Assembly (NCBI GenBank): GCA_035420085.1
Contig: DAOLUH010000001.1
Coordinates: 185,008 to 249,007, forward strand
DNA: 64,000 bases
DNA from: DSWT01 sp035420085
GTDB taxonomy: Bacteria; Chloroflexota; Anaerolineae; B4-G1; SLSP01
Direction: 5' to 3'
Both the position numbers and the translations under genes were made by a program. The notes under the pieces were generated by a model. That model saw only the letters and a list, made by a program, of their open reading frames with translations, was not told where the DNA came from and did no database searches. Position 1 is the first letter of the stretch, and each line of letters begins with the position of its first letter. Below are positions 32,722 through 42,307 of the stretch, piece after piece.

Positions 32722-34703
32722 AGCTCGTACCCTGGATGCTCGAATTCGCGCAATTTCTTCAAAAATTCCGCTCTCCCTTGTATCAGGGAAAAAAAATCAC
32801 CGATAGTTTTTGTCCATTCCTCATTACGTTGGGGTAAAGGGATAAGAATTTCCCCCAAACGTTTGCCTAACGAGCCAAGTGTAGATTGAATAAAAACCAG
32901 ATTGCGAATTTGATGCTGAACCATCGGCAAATTCAGCAAATACAACAATTCTATGGCATCTATCGGCGCGTTAGGCGCGACAGAAATAATCCTGATGTGA
33001 CTCTGCACAACAGCGCGGTAATTGTGTTCATGCAAAATCGCCGTTCTACCAATTCTGTATCGCCCATCGCATACCATTAAAATATCGTTAGGCTTAAGCC
33101 GTTGTTGCTTTTTGAAACGTTCGTAAACATCCTCGCTTACCGAGCGCGTAGGGTCAATCGAAACCTCGTAGTTGGCAATATCTGATGTGCGGATGAAAGG
33201 AACATCGCCTGTGCCATACGCCTCCGCGCCAACTTCGTGCCCCTTGCGAATATGAACATAGCCTTTCTTAACCAATTCCTTGAGCGCAACCATCTCTGCG
33301 CCAAGCCGCGCCGCTTCTTGTTTCAGCTCCTCGATAGGCGATTGATCGTAATAACGCGGGCACAAATAATAGGGGTTGGTGATTTCTGTATGTTGCCAGA
33401 ACTTAGCTGTGTGTTCTTTCACGCTAAACGCATTGCCGATTTCGAGAAAATCATCAGGGTACGGCTCCCCATTGGACGTAGTCATCCTGCCCCTTCTATC
33501 ATGGCCGCACTGCAATGCTACGGCCATCCACACTTTTCTGGTAGGGGCAGGTTGTTGCGCTGCCTCGGCAGCTTTCTGGAAAAACAAAACGTTGGTCTTT
33601 GTATCTGTACTTGGTTGGAACGTCGTGCGTGGACAATCGAGCAGCGCCGTAATCTCCCCTTGACTGCGGATAAAATCCCAAACGTACCCCATATTTGCGT
33701 TGCCAAAAACGCCTTCCGGCAACACAATGCCCATTTGACCGCCGGGCTTCAACAGACGAATACACAACTCGACAAAGAGAATTTGTGGATCCTGAGCATC
33801 CCGCACCTGGCGTTCGACGCGCCATTGTGTAGCATCCCATTGCCATTTGTGTCCCAAAGCGAATTGCTCCAAGATAGACTTTTCATTCACTTTGATGCGC
33901 GCGCCAAATGGTGGATTCGTCAGCACAACATCGGCGTTCAAAGGGGAAATATCTTCAGAGAGGTGAGAAAGCGCCTCATAGTCCAGTGAATTGAGGTTCA
34001 GTACAGCGCTTCTGCCCGGCGCAGCCATTTCCAACATTGCTTCGGCAAGACGGCAGAGATCACGGTCCTTATCTATCCCGATCAACTTGCCAACGTTTTC
34101 TTGGATCACGTCCGGCTGTTCACCCATTTGAAAAGCATGTGTTTCGACCAGAAATCCGCCTGTGCCGCACGCCGGATCCACGACTTTCGCTGCAACCGGT
34201 GGGTGCAGCACACATACCATCGCCCGGACAAGGCTGCGCGGCGTAAAGAACTGCCCTTTATCACCGCGCAGCCGCGGACCCATCAAAGCCTGAAACGCCT
34301 CGCCCATAACGTGCGCGGGCGCAGAGCGTAAAGATAACGGCGCCAATTCTTCGAGGCCATACCGCAGCACCTTATCGTCGAGGTAAAATTTCTCGTCCTC
34401 ACCGATCAAGTGCGGGAACGATCGCAAGAGAACCGGCAACAGCAACTCGTTGGCTGACCCCTCCTCGTTCAGAAAAGCATGCATAGCTTCGGCGCTATGG
34501 TTTCTTTCCGCGACGATTTTGCAGAGCAGCAAATTGGACAAATCAGAGATGATGCGTTCAGCGCGGCTGGCGTTGCTGTTGGTGTAAAGATGATAGTAGA
34601 GCTTGCGAAAAGCTGCCGTGTACGCTTTCGCGCTGACATCCAGCGCATCGAACTCGCCTTGCATCCCCAATTGCTGAAAAGATAACTGCTTGACGGCTTT
34701 CAT
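32718..34703 (-). CDS. N6-adenine methyltransferase fused to a specificity domain
   Basis: 661 residues. The HsdM-like catalytic part (1-430) has FTPRSLVRAMV, SAM-binding DPACGTGGF and catalytic NPPFG. The C-terminal 200 residues look like half of a type I S subunit: GDVPFIRTSDIANYEVS, KPNDILMVCDGRYRIG and a helical end (IGDFFSLIQGRAEFLKKL). Methylase and target recognition in one chain is typical of type IIG/IIB-like or simplified type I systems. It should protect the sites cut by the convergent HNH enzyme. The gene begins 22 bases downstream of the molybdopterin hydroxylase stop, so it may depend on that transcript. Confidence 0.85.
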   Translation of the reverse strand: MKAVKQLSFQQLGMQGEFDALDVSAKAYTAAFRKLYYHLYTNSNASRAERIISDLSNLLLCKIVAERNHSAEAMHAFLNEEGSANELLLPVLLRSFPHLIGEDEKFYLDDKVLRYGLEELAPLSLRSAPAHVMGEAFQALMGPRLRGDKGQFFTPRSLVRAMVCVLHPPVAAKVVDPACGTGGFLVETHAFQMGEQPDVIQENVGKLIGIDKDRDLCRLAEAMLEMAAPGRSAVLNLNSLDYEALSHLSEDISPLNADVVLTNPPFGARIKVNEKSILEQFALGHKWQWDATQWRVERQVRDAQDPQILFVELCIRLLKPGGQMGIVLPEGVFGNANMGYVWDFIRSQGEITALLDCPRTTFQPSTDTKTNVLFFQKAAEAAQQPAPTRKVWMAVALQCGHDRRGRMTTSNGEPYPDDFLEIGNAFSVKEHTAKFWQHTEITNPYYLCPRYYDQSPIEELKQEAARLGAEMVALKELVKKGYVHIRKGHEVGAEAYGTGDVPFIRTSDIANYEVSIDPTRSVSEDVYERFKKQQRLKPNDILMVCDGRYRIGRTAILHEHNYRAVVQSHIRIISVAPNAPIDAIELLYLLNLPMVQHQIRNLVFIQSTLGSLGKRLGEILIPLPQRNEEWTKTIGDFFSLIQGRAEFLKKLREFEHPGYEL

Positions 34704-34725
34704 CCTTGATCCACACTGTTGTTTT

Positions 34726-37700
34726 TCAATGCTGCCCGGCCTCCCGCAGCGCGCGCCACAAGCGCTCCGGCGTGACCGGGGTGCGCGTCATCATCACGCC
34801 AGTCGCATCGTAAATCGCGTTGATGACAGCCGGCGCGACGCCATTCACGACGATCTCCGCCACGGACTTGACGCCGACCGGGTGCGACGGCTCGAACGTC
34901 TGCACGAACAGCGTCTCCATCGGCGGGCTTTCGTCGGCGCGGAAGACGCGGTAATCGTCGAAGCGTGGGTTGAGTGTGCGCCCGGCCTCGTCGTAGACCA
35001 GCTCTTCGGTGAGTGCGTAGCCAAGCGCCTGAAGCATGCCGCCGTCCGATTGCCCACCCGCGGTGAGCGGGTTGATGATCGTGCCGGAATCCAACGCGAT
35101 GAGCAGGTTGTCCACCGTCGTCTGTCCGGTCTCCATATCCACCGTCACTTCGGCGAACTGCGCCGCAAACGGCGGCGGGCTGACGGGACTGATGAACGAA
35201 GCATTGCCCATAATTTGATGTTGATTCTGCTTGTGCGTGGCATACATTGCAATCTCGCGGAAAGACAATACATGCTGACTGCTGATGGCTGACGGCTGAG
35301 GGCTAACACCAAGCCAGGCGTGGTTGTAGCGCAGCGTGATGTCGTCGGCGGGGATGCCGGTCATGTCTGCGGCGACGGCTTTGATCTGGCGGGCCACGTC
35401 TTCCGCCGCGCGCGCGACGGCCCCGCCGCTGATGTACGTCGTGCTCGACGCATACGCGCCCTTGTCGAAGGGCGTCACGTCGGTGTCGGACGAGCGGATG
35501 ATGAGCGCGTCCAACGTGCAGCCGAGCACTTCGGCGGCGATCTGGCCGAGCACCGTGTCAGAGCCGGTCCCCAGGTCGGTCGCGCCGATCATCAGGTTGA
35601 AGGAGCCGTCGTCATTCATCTTGATGCTCGCGGCGGCCATATCCAGGTTGGGGATGCCGGAACCTTGCATCAAAAACGCCACGCCGATGCCGCGCCGCAA
35701 ATGGGGCGTGCCAACGACCGTGTGCCAGTTCGGATTCCCGTACTTCTGCGCCCACCCCACCGCCGCCGCGCCCTGGATCGCCGCTTCGCGCAGCGCGTTC
35801 GTCTCGATCATCTCGCCGCGCGCCTCGCGGCCCTCGCTCCACGCCTTGCTCATGATATTCTCGGTATGCGGCTTGATAATGTTGTTCAGCCGGAAGGCCA
35901 ACGGGTCCATGCCCATTTCCGTGGCAATGCGGGTGATGAGCGTCTCGGTGGCGACGACGCCCTGGGTGACGCCGTACCCGCGATACGCGCCCGCGCGCGG
36001 CAACGTCGTGTAGTACGTCTCACCCCAGAAGCGCACGTTGGGCGTGTTATAGATCGGCAGCGTCTTGTGGCCGGTGTTGCCGAGCACCGTCAGGCCGTGC
36101 CCGCCATACGCGCCGGTATCGCTCCACGCGCGCATGTCCTGGGCAACCATCGTCCCGTCCCTTTGGACGCCCACGCGATAGCGCACGCGCATCGGGTGGC
36201 GGGTGGTGGTGTAGATGAACTGCTCCTCGCGCGTCAATTCCAGCAGCACCGGGCGGCCCGTGGCAATCGTGAGGTGCGCGGGGATGTCCTCGTAGATCTC
36301 CTGCTTGTTGCCGAAGGCTGCGCCGATGCGCGGCTTGATCACGCGAATCTGTCCCTCCGTAAGGCCGAGCACAGGCGCGAGGATGCGGCGGACGTGGAAT
36401 GGCACCTGCGTCGAGGTGAGGATGACCAGCCGGTCGTTCTCGTCCCAATAGGTGAGCGTCACCCACGGCTCCAGCGGCACGTGCTTCATCTTCTGCGTCT
36501 CCACCTCGGTCTCGAAGACGTAGTCGGCCCCCGCGCACGCCGCGTCCACGTCGCCGATGTCGATTCTCACTTTGGCTACGAGGTTCTTGGACGGGTCGCT
36601 ATCGCCGAAGTTGACGTAGTCGGGCTGGTCGTGGATGATTGGCGCGCCCTCGGCCCTGGCCGCGTCGAGCGTGAGGACGGGCGGCAGCACTTCATAGGTC
36701 ACCTTGATCAGTTCCACGGCCTGCGCCGCAATCTCCGGCGTCTCGGCGGCGACGGCAGCGACGCGGTCGCCCACGTAGCGCACCTTGTTGTCGAAGCTGA
36801 CGTAATCCAGCGGGCCGGGGATCGGGTAGCTCTGCCCCGCCGTCGAGTAGACCACGCGCGGCACGTTCTTGTAGGTCAGCACCGCGCGGACGCCGGGCAG
36901 CGCCTCGGCCTGGCGCGTGTCGATGTCCTTGATGCGGGCGTGGGCGTGCGGACTGTGGAGGATTTTGGCGTAGAGCATCCCCGGCCGCTCGAAATCGGCG
37001 ACGAACGCGGGCAAGCCCTGGGCGAGCTTGGGCGCGTCCACCTTCGGCAGCGGCTTGCCGACCACGGCAAACTTCTCCGGCTCGGTTGTGACCACCACGC
37101 GCGGCTGCACCTTGACGCGCGTTTGCGTATCCGTCCCCCCACCGCCGCCGAAATCCGGCGGTTCGGGCATGTCGGGCAGCGTAAACAGCCCTTCCGGCGG
37201 GCGGAACAGCGCCTCGCCGAGGTCGCCCAGGTCGGAACCGCCGAGCACGGGGCCGGGATCTTCGCCGCGCAGGTAGGCCGCCGCGCGCAAAATCGCCTGC
37301 ACCGGTTTGACGTAGCCGGTCTCGCGCGAGACGATGCCGCTGATCGCATCGCGCACTTCGGCTTCGGTGGGGCGCGGGTTGCGGTCGAGCAGCGCCTTGC
37401 CGGCGAGGATCAACGCGGGCGTATCGTAGCCGCTCTGGATCGCGCCGGTCTCGATGAACGCGCGTTGCAGCGGGTGCAATTCCGCCTTCTGGTTCCAGCC
37501 GGGATGCTGGTGCCCGCTCAAGCCCTCGACGGTGAGCACGGTCGCGCCGTCGGCCTGCGCCGCCAGCGTGACGACGCTGCTGCACAACTTGCCGTTCAGT
37601 AGCACGGTGCTGTAGCCGTCCGTGCCGTCTTCGCTGCCGAACTTCACGCTCTTGATGCCGCTGCGCCGCAGCAGATGAAAGAGCGTTTCGCGCAGCTCGA

Positions 37701-37746
37701 TGTCGAAGGTGCGAGGGGTATTGTTTAAGGTCATGGTGATTTTCAT
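34726..37746 (-). CDS. Xanthine dehydrogenase-family hydroxylase with cluster-less N-domain
   Basis: 1006 residues; AGGAG precedes the ATG, which overlaps the upstream stop. Residues 1-165 have the layout of the two [2Fe-2S] domains of these enzymes, but all eight cluster cysteines are replaced: FGSEDGTDGYS stands where GCGEGxCGAC is normal, the fourth ligand is Val, QSGYDTPA stands for QCGFCTPG, and VSRETGY for xCRCTGY. The a/b hammerhead (about 230-360) and molybdopterin domain (about 370-990) look whole, with Glu kept in GVKSVAEIVV. PSAISSQHV at about 820 is a heptamer-repeat insertion. A molybdenum hydroxylase without its own iron-sulphur domain would need another electron path, or the protein no longer acts as a redox enzyme. 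Confidence 0.88.
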   Translation of the reverse strand: MKITMTLNNTPRTFDIELRETLFHLLRRSGIKSVKFGSEDGTDGYSTVLLNGKLCSSVVTLAAQADGATVLTVEGLSGHQHPGWNQKAELHPLQRAFIETGAIQSGYDTPALILAGKALLDRNPRPTEAEVRDAISGIVSRETGYVKPVQAILRAAAYLRGEDPGPVLGGSDLGDLGEALFRPPEGLFTLPDMPEPPDFGGGGGTDTQTRVKVQPRVVVTTEPEKFAVVGKPLPKVDAPKLAQGLPAFVADFERPGMLYAKILHSPHAHARIKDIDTRQAEALPGVRAVLTYKNVPRVVYSTAGQSYPIPGPLDYVSFDNKVRYVGDRVAAVAAETPEIAAQAVELIKVTYEVLPPVLTLDAARAEGAPIIHDQPDYVNFGDSDPSKNLVAKVRIDIGDVDAACAGADYVFETEVETQKMKHVPLEPWVTLTYWDENDRLVILTSTQVPFHVRRILAPVLGLTEGQIRVIKPRIGAAFGNKQEIYEDIPAHLTIATGRPVLLELTREEQFIYTTTRHPMRVRYRVGVQRDGTMVAQDMRAWSDTGAYGGHGLTVLGNTGHKTLPIYNTPNVRFWGETYYTTLPRAGAYRGYGVTQGVVATETLITRIATEMGMDPLAFRLNNIIKPHTENIMSKAWSEGREARGEMIETNALREAAIQGAAAVGWAQKYGNPNWHTVVGTPHLRRGIGVAFLMQGSGIPNLDMAAASIKMNDDGSFNLMIGATDLGTGSDTVLGQIAAEVLGCTLDALIIRSSDTDVTPFDKGAYASSTTYISGGAVARAAEDVARQIKAVAADMTGIPADDITLRYNHAWLGVSPQPSAISSQHVLSFREIAMYATHKQNQHQIMGNASFISPVSPPPFAAQFAEVTVDMETGQTTVDNLLIALDSGTIINPLTAGGQSDGGMLQALGYALTEELVYDEAGRTLNPRFDDYRVFRADESPPMETLFVQTFEPSHPVGVKSVAEIVVNGVAPAVINAIYDATGVMMTRTPVTPERLWRALREAGQH
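35274..35305. repeat. Heptamer repeat inside the hydroxylase gene
   Basis: GCTGACT, GCTGATG, GCTGACG, GCTGAGG, GCTAACA in direct succession; read on the minus strand as VSPQPSAISSQ within the molybdopterin domain. Confidence 0.85.
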
Positions 37747-38126
37747 ACGTCACTCCTGTTGTACGGTGCGGGACATTCAGCGGCGGTATACTCGGCAGCC
37801 AGGCTTTCGGCATAGTGTGTCATCTCGTTGATTTCTGCGGGGGTCATGGGCATCTGACCTGTTTCCACGTCAACGTCTACCGTTCCAACAGTTCCCAACA
37901 GGCCGGTCGTCGGGAATGCCAAGAGAATCGGAACGCGCCAGTAAAGACGATCTGAAACGACCAGGTTAGGCTCTCCCGCACGTAGCAAATAGCTTATTTC
38001 ATTCGCCACAAAACGGCCTGCCAGTCGTCTGGCGACTTCTGCTGAGTAGTTCATTTCGGTAGAAACCTGGATTGTCAGGTCAATCCTCCCAATTTTGGGG
38101 ATTTGTTCGAGCACTATCTCAGTCAT
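37743..38126 (-). CDS. Hypothetical protein before the hydroxylase
   Basis: 127 residues from MTEIVLEQIPKIG after AGAGGATAAA; a longer in-frame form to 38249 has no ribosome site. No family recognised. It has alternating beta and helix segments (IDLTIQVSTEMNYSAEVARR, SDRLYWRVPILLAF, GTVGTVDVDVETG) and a hydrophilic end. The VDVETGQM phrase recalls small proteins encoded next to restriction or toxin genes in cyanobacteria, but this is weak. The four-base overlap with the hydroxylase start implies joint translation. Confidence 0.7.
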   Translation of the reverse strand: MTEIVLEQIPKIGRIDLTIQVSTEMNYSAEVARRLAGRFVANEISYLLRAGEPNLVVSDRLYWRVPILLAFPTTGLLGTVGTVDVDVETGQMPMTPAEINEMTHYAESLAAEYTAAECPAPYNRSDV

Positions 38127-38269
38127 TTTATCCTCTTCTATGCTGCTGAAGACAAAGCGTTTACTGATTCCATTATAGCACAACCTGCAGAAGACTGCCG
38201 AACGACGTGGAGTTAATGAAATGGGGGACGATAATCGTTCGTCCCCCAAGGAGTGTGAGTTTCAGCATT

Positions 38270-40936
38270 CTAATTGCGGTTACGCATAACAAGCGGCAGA
38301 TATACTTTCCAGAGGTATGTGGAATTCCTGGTGGTATTGGACCACTCGCACAGTTCCGTTGACTGCCCGGTAGGGAAGATACAGGCCCGGTTCACGATGG
38401 GAGGAGCAAAGCCGGCAGTGCCGGTGATACCTACACGGACAGCAAAGGTGATCTCGTTCGCTGTCAGTGTGGAAAGAGTCCCAGTGATCATATTGCCCTG
38501 CGTATCATAATTGATCCCTTCCGGCGCATGCAGCGACTCGGCGATGTAGGTTGTATAGATGGGAATCGGATCGTAAAAGATGAAGGAACCATCATCGAAT
38601 GAAGAAACCTGAACCGTGTACGTGAGTACATCGCCGAACCCGATTACGTTTTTCTCTCCCGGCATCACCGATTTGCGGATGTGATAACCGGTAAAGTCTT
38701 GTTTTGTAGCATCCGGTGGGACAGTTATTGTGCGTTGGGCGGGTTCCCACCACAAAATATCGTTTTTAACTGGGGTAAGCGTGTAATGACCAGCCAGGAC
38801 GTTGGTAAACGTATAGATGCCACTGGCATCGGTGGTGGCAGTGTAGAGGCTATTGGCAGAAATCACTGCGCCCGCAACCGGCTTGCCTCTGGCATCCGTC
38901 ACGGTACCCGATATCGTGGGAGGAGAGGCAAAAATGTAAATTCCGCCTGTTTCACTGGTAAAGTAAACTGTGTTCCCTGAAACGGCGATGCTGTTGGCGA
39001 CGCCCAGCGTGCTGTACCGGGCCACTTCAACGGGGTTTTGGGGATCGGAAATGTCAACGATGTAGAATCCGTAGCCACCAACTGCCAGATAAGCGCGGCT
39101 GCCGACAATCTCTATGTCATTAATCACATACCCGCTTCCCACGCTTAAGGAACCGGCCAGGGTCGGATTCGCCGGATCGGAAATGGCGATAATTTGCAGT
39201 CGGTAGTCGCCAATATACGCATAGTCGCCAGAGACAGCAACAGCGGCGATGGTCTGGTCACTATCATATTGACCAACGGGGCTAGGATTAGCTGGATCGG
39301 CTATGTTGATTATGCTTAAGCCAAATCCACCCAAGTAAGCATAGTTCCCGGCTATAGCCAAGTCGTTTGCGTCATAATCATAGTGTCCTATATCCTGCGG
39401 ATTGGCAAGGGTAGATATGTCCACAAAGCGTATTCCTCCATTGCCAGTCTCATTCGCGTCTAGATATAGATAAGCGAGATCTCCCTGTAATGCAACATGG
39501 GTGACCGGTTTTCTCCCACTATCGTAAAATGCAGTTTCCGCAGGATGTGCAGGGTCAGAAACATTCAAAATATGCATACCCCCTTCAAGCGGCGTGCTTG
39601 TAGCAAAGTCATATCTGACATCTTTACCGGCAAAGGCGTAAGTGCCAGAAACAGCGATGCTGTCAATAATGCCGGGCGTATCATAGATTCCCACAATGTG
39701 AGGGTCTGTGGGGTTGGTTATATCCATAATGTGCAGGTCGCCGACATCATGGGTATCTTTGTAAAGTGTCCAGTGTTCATCCGCAACGTAGAGATGGTTC
39801 CCTCCCGCCGCTATCGCCCCCGGTCGTGTCGGGATATTGTACGCGCCAACAACCGTGGGAGCAGCCGGATTAGCGACGTTAACAATCTGTAATCCATACA
39901 TACCGGCAGCCAGATACGCAAGGTTGGCGGTCAGATCAACTTGATAAGGTTCAGTCAGATCGTTGCTATCGTAAGGCAAAGAAAACACGCCGCTCAGGAC
40001 GGGGACTGTAGGATTTGCGACATTCACGATGCGTACATACTTCGTCGGGGCTGGATATGTGGTTGATGTTGAAAGATACGCGTAGTTCTCTTTAATGCGC
40101 ACCCAGGTAGAATAAAATTCGGCTTTATAGAATCCGACCTCTTGAGGCGCGGCGGGATTGCTGATGTTGACAATACTTAGTCCTGCTTCTGTTGTTAAAC
40201 TGCCGACACAGGCCAAATATGCGTAATTGCCGGCGACCGCCACACCATGAACGGGGCGACCGGCATAGCGTCCCACGGTAACGGGATTCGCCGGATTGGA
40301 AATATCAAGAATGTGTAACCCCTGCTCATAATTCTCCGCTACATAAGCATAGTGATCAACAATGACAACGTCTGTAGTTTTTCCACCAGTGCTTGTATTA
40401 GGCGGAATGATGGCTTTGACTTCGATGGGATTTGATGGGTTTGAGACGTCAATAATACGCAACCCTGTGCTTCCATCGGCCACGTAGGCATAATTGCCGG
40501 CTATAGCCAGGTTTTGAGCTTTACCCGGCGTGTCATAAAAGCCGACGATATGCGGCTGAGCCGGATTGGAAATATCAATGATTCGCAATCCCTCACCCGA
40601 ATATATTGAGCCTGAGGTTATGTAGGCATAATTTCCTGAGATTTCTATATCAGTGATATAATCTGATATGATCTCAGTTTGCCCTACCGCGACAGGTTGA
40701 ACGGGATTTGTGATATTCAAGATCACGAGACGCGGTCCAACGCCCATATAAGCGTAGTTCCCTTGAAGTTTCACGCTATAGGTCGCTCCGCCTATTTGGT
40801 TAACTAAAGTGAGAAAGGGTGGTGTGGCAATTGCAGTTTCTGCAGAGAGAGGCATGGCCTGGACCAGGAAAGTAGGAGAAATGGTCAACACAATTAACAT
40901 CATATTCAAAAGAACACTGAAGAATTTGTTTTTCAT
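38270..40936 (-). CDS. Secreted LVIVD beta-propeller surface protein
   Basis: 888 residues, GGAGGGG before the ATG, signal peptide about 1-28. Residues 40-690 hold some fourteen LVIVD repeats, each with forms of GNYAYVA, GLRIIDVSNP and P-xx-VG. About 690-760 is a carboxypeptidase regulatory-like domain (ISGTVTDARGKPVAGAVIS), and 770-860 a DUF11-like domain. The end is LWKVYLPLVMRNRN, the YLPLVMR tail recurrent in Chloroflexota secreted proteins. Probably extracellular or surface attached; no enzymatic motif. Composition is lower in GC than neighbours. Confidence 0.88.
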   Translation of the reverse strand: MKNKFFSVLLNMMLIVLTISPTFLVQAMPLSAETAIATPPFLTLVNQIGGATYSVKLQGNYAYMGVGPRLVILNITNPVQPVAVGQTEIISDYITDIEISGNYAYITSGSIYSGEGLRIIDISNPAQPHIVGFYDTPGKAQNLAIAGNYAYVADGSTGLRIIDVSNPSNPIEVKAIIPPNTSTGGKTTDVVIVDHYAYVAENYEQGLHILDISNPANPVTVGRYAGRPVHGVAVAGNYAYLACVGSLTTEAGLSIVNISNPAAPQEVGFYKAEFYSTWVRIKENYAYLSTSTTYPAPTKYVRIVNVANPTVPVLSGVFSLPYDSNDLTEPYQVDLTANLAYLAAGMYGLQIVNVANPAAPTVVGAYNIPTRPGAIAAGGNHLYVADEHWTLYKDTHDVGDLHIMDITNPTDPHIVGIYDTPGIIDSIAVSGTYAFAGKDVRYDFATSTPLEGGMHILNVSDPAHPAETAFYDSGRKPVTHVALQGDLAYLYLDANETGNGGIRFVDISTLANPQDIGHYDYDANDLAIAGNYAYLGGFGLSIINIADPANPSPVGQYDSDQTIAAVAVSGDYAYIGDYRLQIIAISDPANPTLAGSLSVGSGYVINDIEIVGSRAYLAVGGYGFYIVDISDPQNPVEVARYSTLGVANSIAVSGNTVYFTSETGGIYIFASPPTISGTVTDARGKPVAGAVISANSLYTATTDASGIYTFTNVLAGHYTLTPVKNDILWWEPAQRTITVPPDATKQDFTGYHIRKSVMPGEKNVIGFGDVLTYTVQVSSFDDGSFIFYDPIPIYTTYIAESLHAPEGINYDTQGNMITGTLSTLTANEITFAVRVGITGTAGFAPPIVNRACIFPTGQSTELCEWSNTTRNSTYLWKVYLPLVMRNRN

Positions 40937-40983
40937 GGTTACCCCTCCGATTTATTTGATTTAAAGTTACATACAGGTTGGTA

Positions 40984-41011
40984 ATTGTACTGCACAGAAC
41001 CAACGTGTCAA
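40984..41011 (-). promoter_or_regulatory. Promoter of the LVIVD protein gene
   Basis: On the minus strand TTGACA and TACAAT are separated by 16 bases, about 45 bases before the start codon. Confidence 0.7.
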
Positions 41012-41021
41012 ATATACAATA

Positions 41022-41681
41022 TCAATGATTGCCGGCCATAAGCTGTGGCGATCCAAATTCCGTATTATCCACCACAAAATCGCTGCGCTCGGCCGGGCGA
41101 TGCGTCTCCAGATACCACTGCTGGGCGGGGATGTAGCGGAACTTGTAGCGTTCCAGGTAATCGTCGCCGTAGTGTGGGACGTCGCGGGCGGCGGCGCGGC
41201 GCAGCACCTCGTCGAAGGGGATGTGCAGGAAGATACGCAGGTCGAAGTAAGCGTCTATGGGCGGGCGGAAGAGCAACACGCCTTCCACGAGGACGATGGT
41301 CTCGCGGCGAACGGTGTAGCGGCGAATGGCAGTGGGCGTGTCGGCGTCCAGGTCGAGCAGCGCGAGCGTCTTGTCGAACGTTTCGCCGCGCCGAATCGGG
41401 GCCAGCAGTTCGCGTTCCAGCAGGGGCAGGTTGAAGGCGTGCTCGATGTAGCCGCGCACGGGGTCGTCGCCCTGACGGCGGATCGCACGCGGGTTGTGGA
41501 AGTCGTCCCCGTGAATGAGCGCGACGTCGCGGCCCTGCGCGCGCAAGAAGGCGGCGAAATCCTGGGCGAAGCGCGTCTTGCCGGCGGTGTCCACGCCGTT
41601 GATGCCGACGATCTGCGCGCGCGGCAGTGGATGTTCGTCCAAGCTATGCGCAATGATCGAAAACAACGCTTCAGGTTTCAT
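41022..41681 (-). CDS. Uridine kinase-like P-loop protein
   Basis: 219 residues starting MKPEALFSIIAHS, with CGGAG upstream. GINGVDTAGKTRFA is a Walker A variant of the uridine kinase/phosphoribulokinase group, followed by LIHGDDFHNPR and IVLVEGVLLFRP. It should phosphorylate a nucleoside or related alcohol in the cytoplasm. The C-terminal DYLERYKFRYIPAQQWYL fits the lid region. Exact substrate uncertain. Confidence 0.85.
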   Translation of the reverse strand: MKPEALFSIIAHSLDEHPLPRAQIVGINGVDTAGKTRFAQDFAAFLRAQGRDVALIHGDDFHNPRAIRRQGDDPVRGYIEHAFNLPLLERELLAPIRRGETFDKTLALLDLDADTPTAIRRYTVRRETIVLVEGVLLFRPPIDAYFDLRIFLHIPFDEVLRRAAARDVPHYGDDYLERYKFRYIPAQQWYLETHRPAERSDFVVDNTEFGSPQLMAGNH

Positions 41682-41752
41682 CGTGACTCCGATTGTAACA
41701 TGCGCTACGCGATAGACAAAGCGCAACTTCGCGCGACGCAATTTTTGAACTC

Positions 41753-41780
41753 TTGACTTTTGCATGATTCTCTGTATGCT
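41753..41780 (+). promoter_or_regulatory. Promoter of the DUF4332 gene
   Basis: TTGACT (41753-41758) and TATGCT (41775-41780), spacer 16 bases, about 50 bases before the ATG at 41832. Confidence 0.6.
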
Positions 41781-41831
41781 AAAGCTGTAGTGCGGAAAGT
41801 AATGGATCATTCTCACAATAGGGAGGCAAAC

Positions 41832-42236
41832 ATGACGAAGTTGCAGACGATTGAAGGGATTGGCGATACCTATGCCGGGAAGTTGGAGGCGGCCGGCGTT
41901 GCTTCGCTGGAGGCACTGCTGGAGCAGGGCAAAACACCAAAGGGCCGCGCCGATCTCGAAGAGAAGAGCGGCATCAGCGGCAAGCTCATCCTCAAGTGGG
42001 TGAATCGCGCCGACCTTTTCCGCGTCAAGGGGATTGGCGAGGAATATGCTGATTTGTTGGAGATTGCCGGGGTGGATACAGTCCCCGAGCTGGCGCAGCG
42101 CAACGCGGAGAACCTCTACAACAAACTGCACGAGGTGAACGAGGAGCGCAAACTGGTGCGCCGCTTGCCTTCTTTGGCGCAAGTGACGGAATGGATTGCC
42201 CAGGCGAAGGAACTGCCGCGCGCCATCACCTATTAG
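41832..42236 (+). CDS. DUF4332 helix-hairpin-helix protein
   Basis: 134 residues, GGGAGG before the ATG. Two helix-hairpin-helix-like repeats are visible: TIEGIGDTYAGKLEAAGV and VKGIGEEYADLLEIAGVD. DUF4332 proteins of this length are common in Chloroflexota and cyanobacteria; DNA or protein binding is assumed from the motif, no reaction known. Single gene with its own promoter and terminator. Confidence 0.88.
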   Translation: MTKLQTIEGIGDTYAGKLEAAGVASLEALLEQGKTPKGRADLEEKSGISGKLILKWVNRADLFRVKGIGEEYADLLEIAGVDTVPELAQRNAENLYNKLHEVNEERKLVRRLPSLAQVTEWIAQAKELPRAITY

Positions 42237-42250
42237 CTTTCGGCTTCCAC

Positions 42251-42287
42251 AAAAAAATCCCCAACCGCAGTCGTTGGGGATTTTTTT
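42251..42287. terminator. Bidirectional terminator
   Basis: AAAAAAATCCCCAAC (42251-42265) pairs with GTTGGGGATTTTTTT (42273-42287). T runs on both strands serve the convergent DUF4332 and histidine kinase genes. Confidence 0.93.
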
Positions 42288-42307
42288 ATGGAATCCGTTT
42301 GGCCTTT

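Noticed and set aside
35320..37602. 760-codon open frame on the plus strand
   Set aside because: Antisense to the molybdopterin hydroxylase, whose own frame has clear family motifs.
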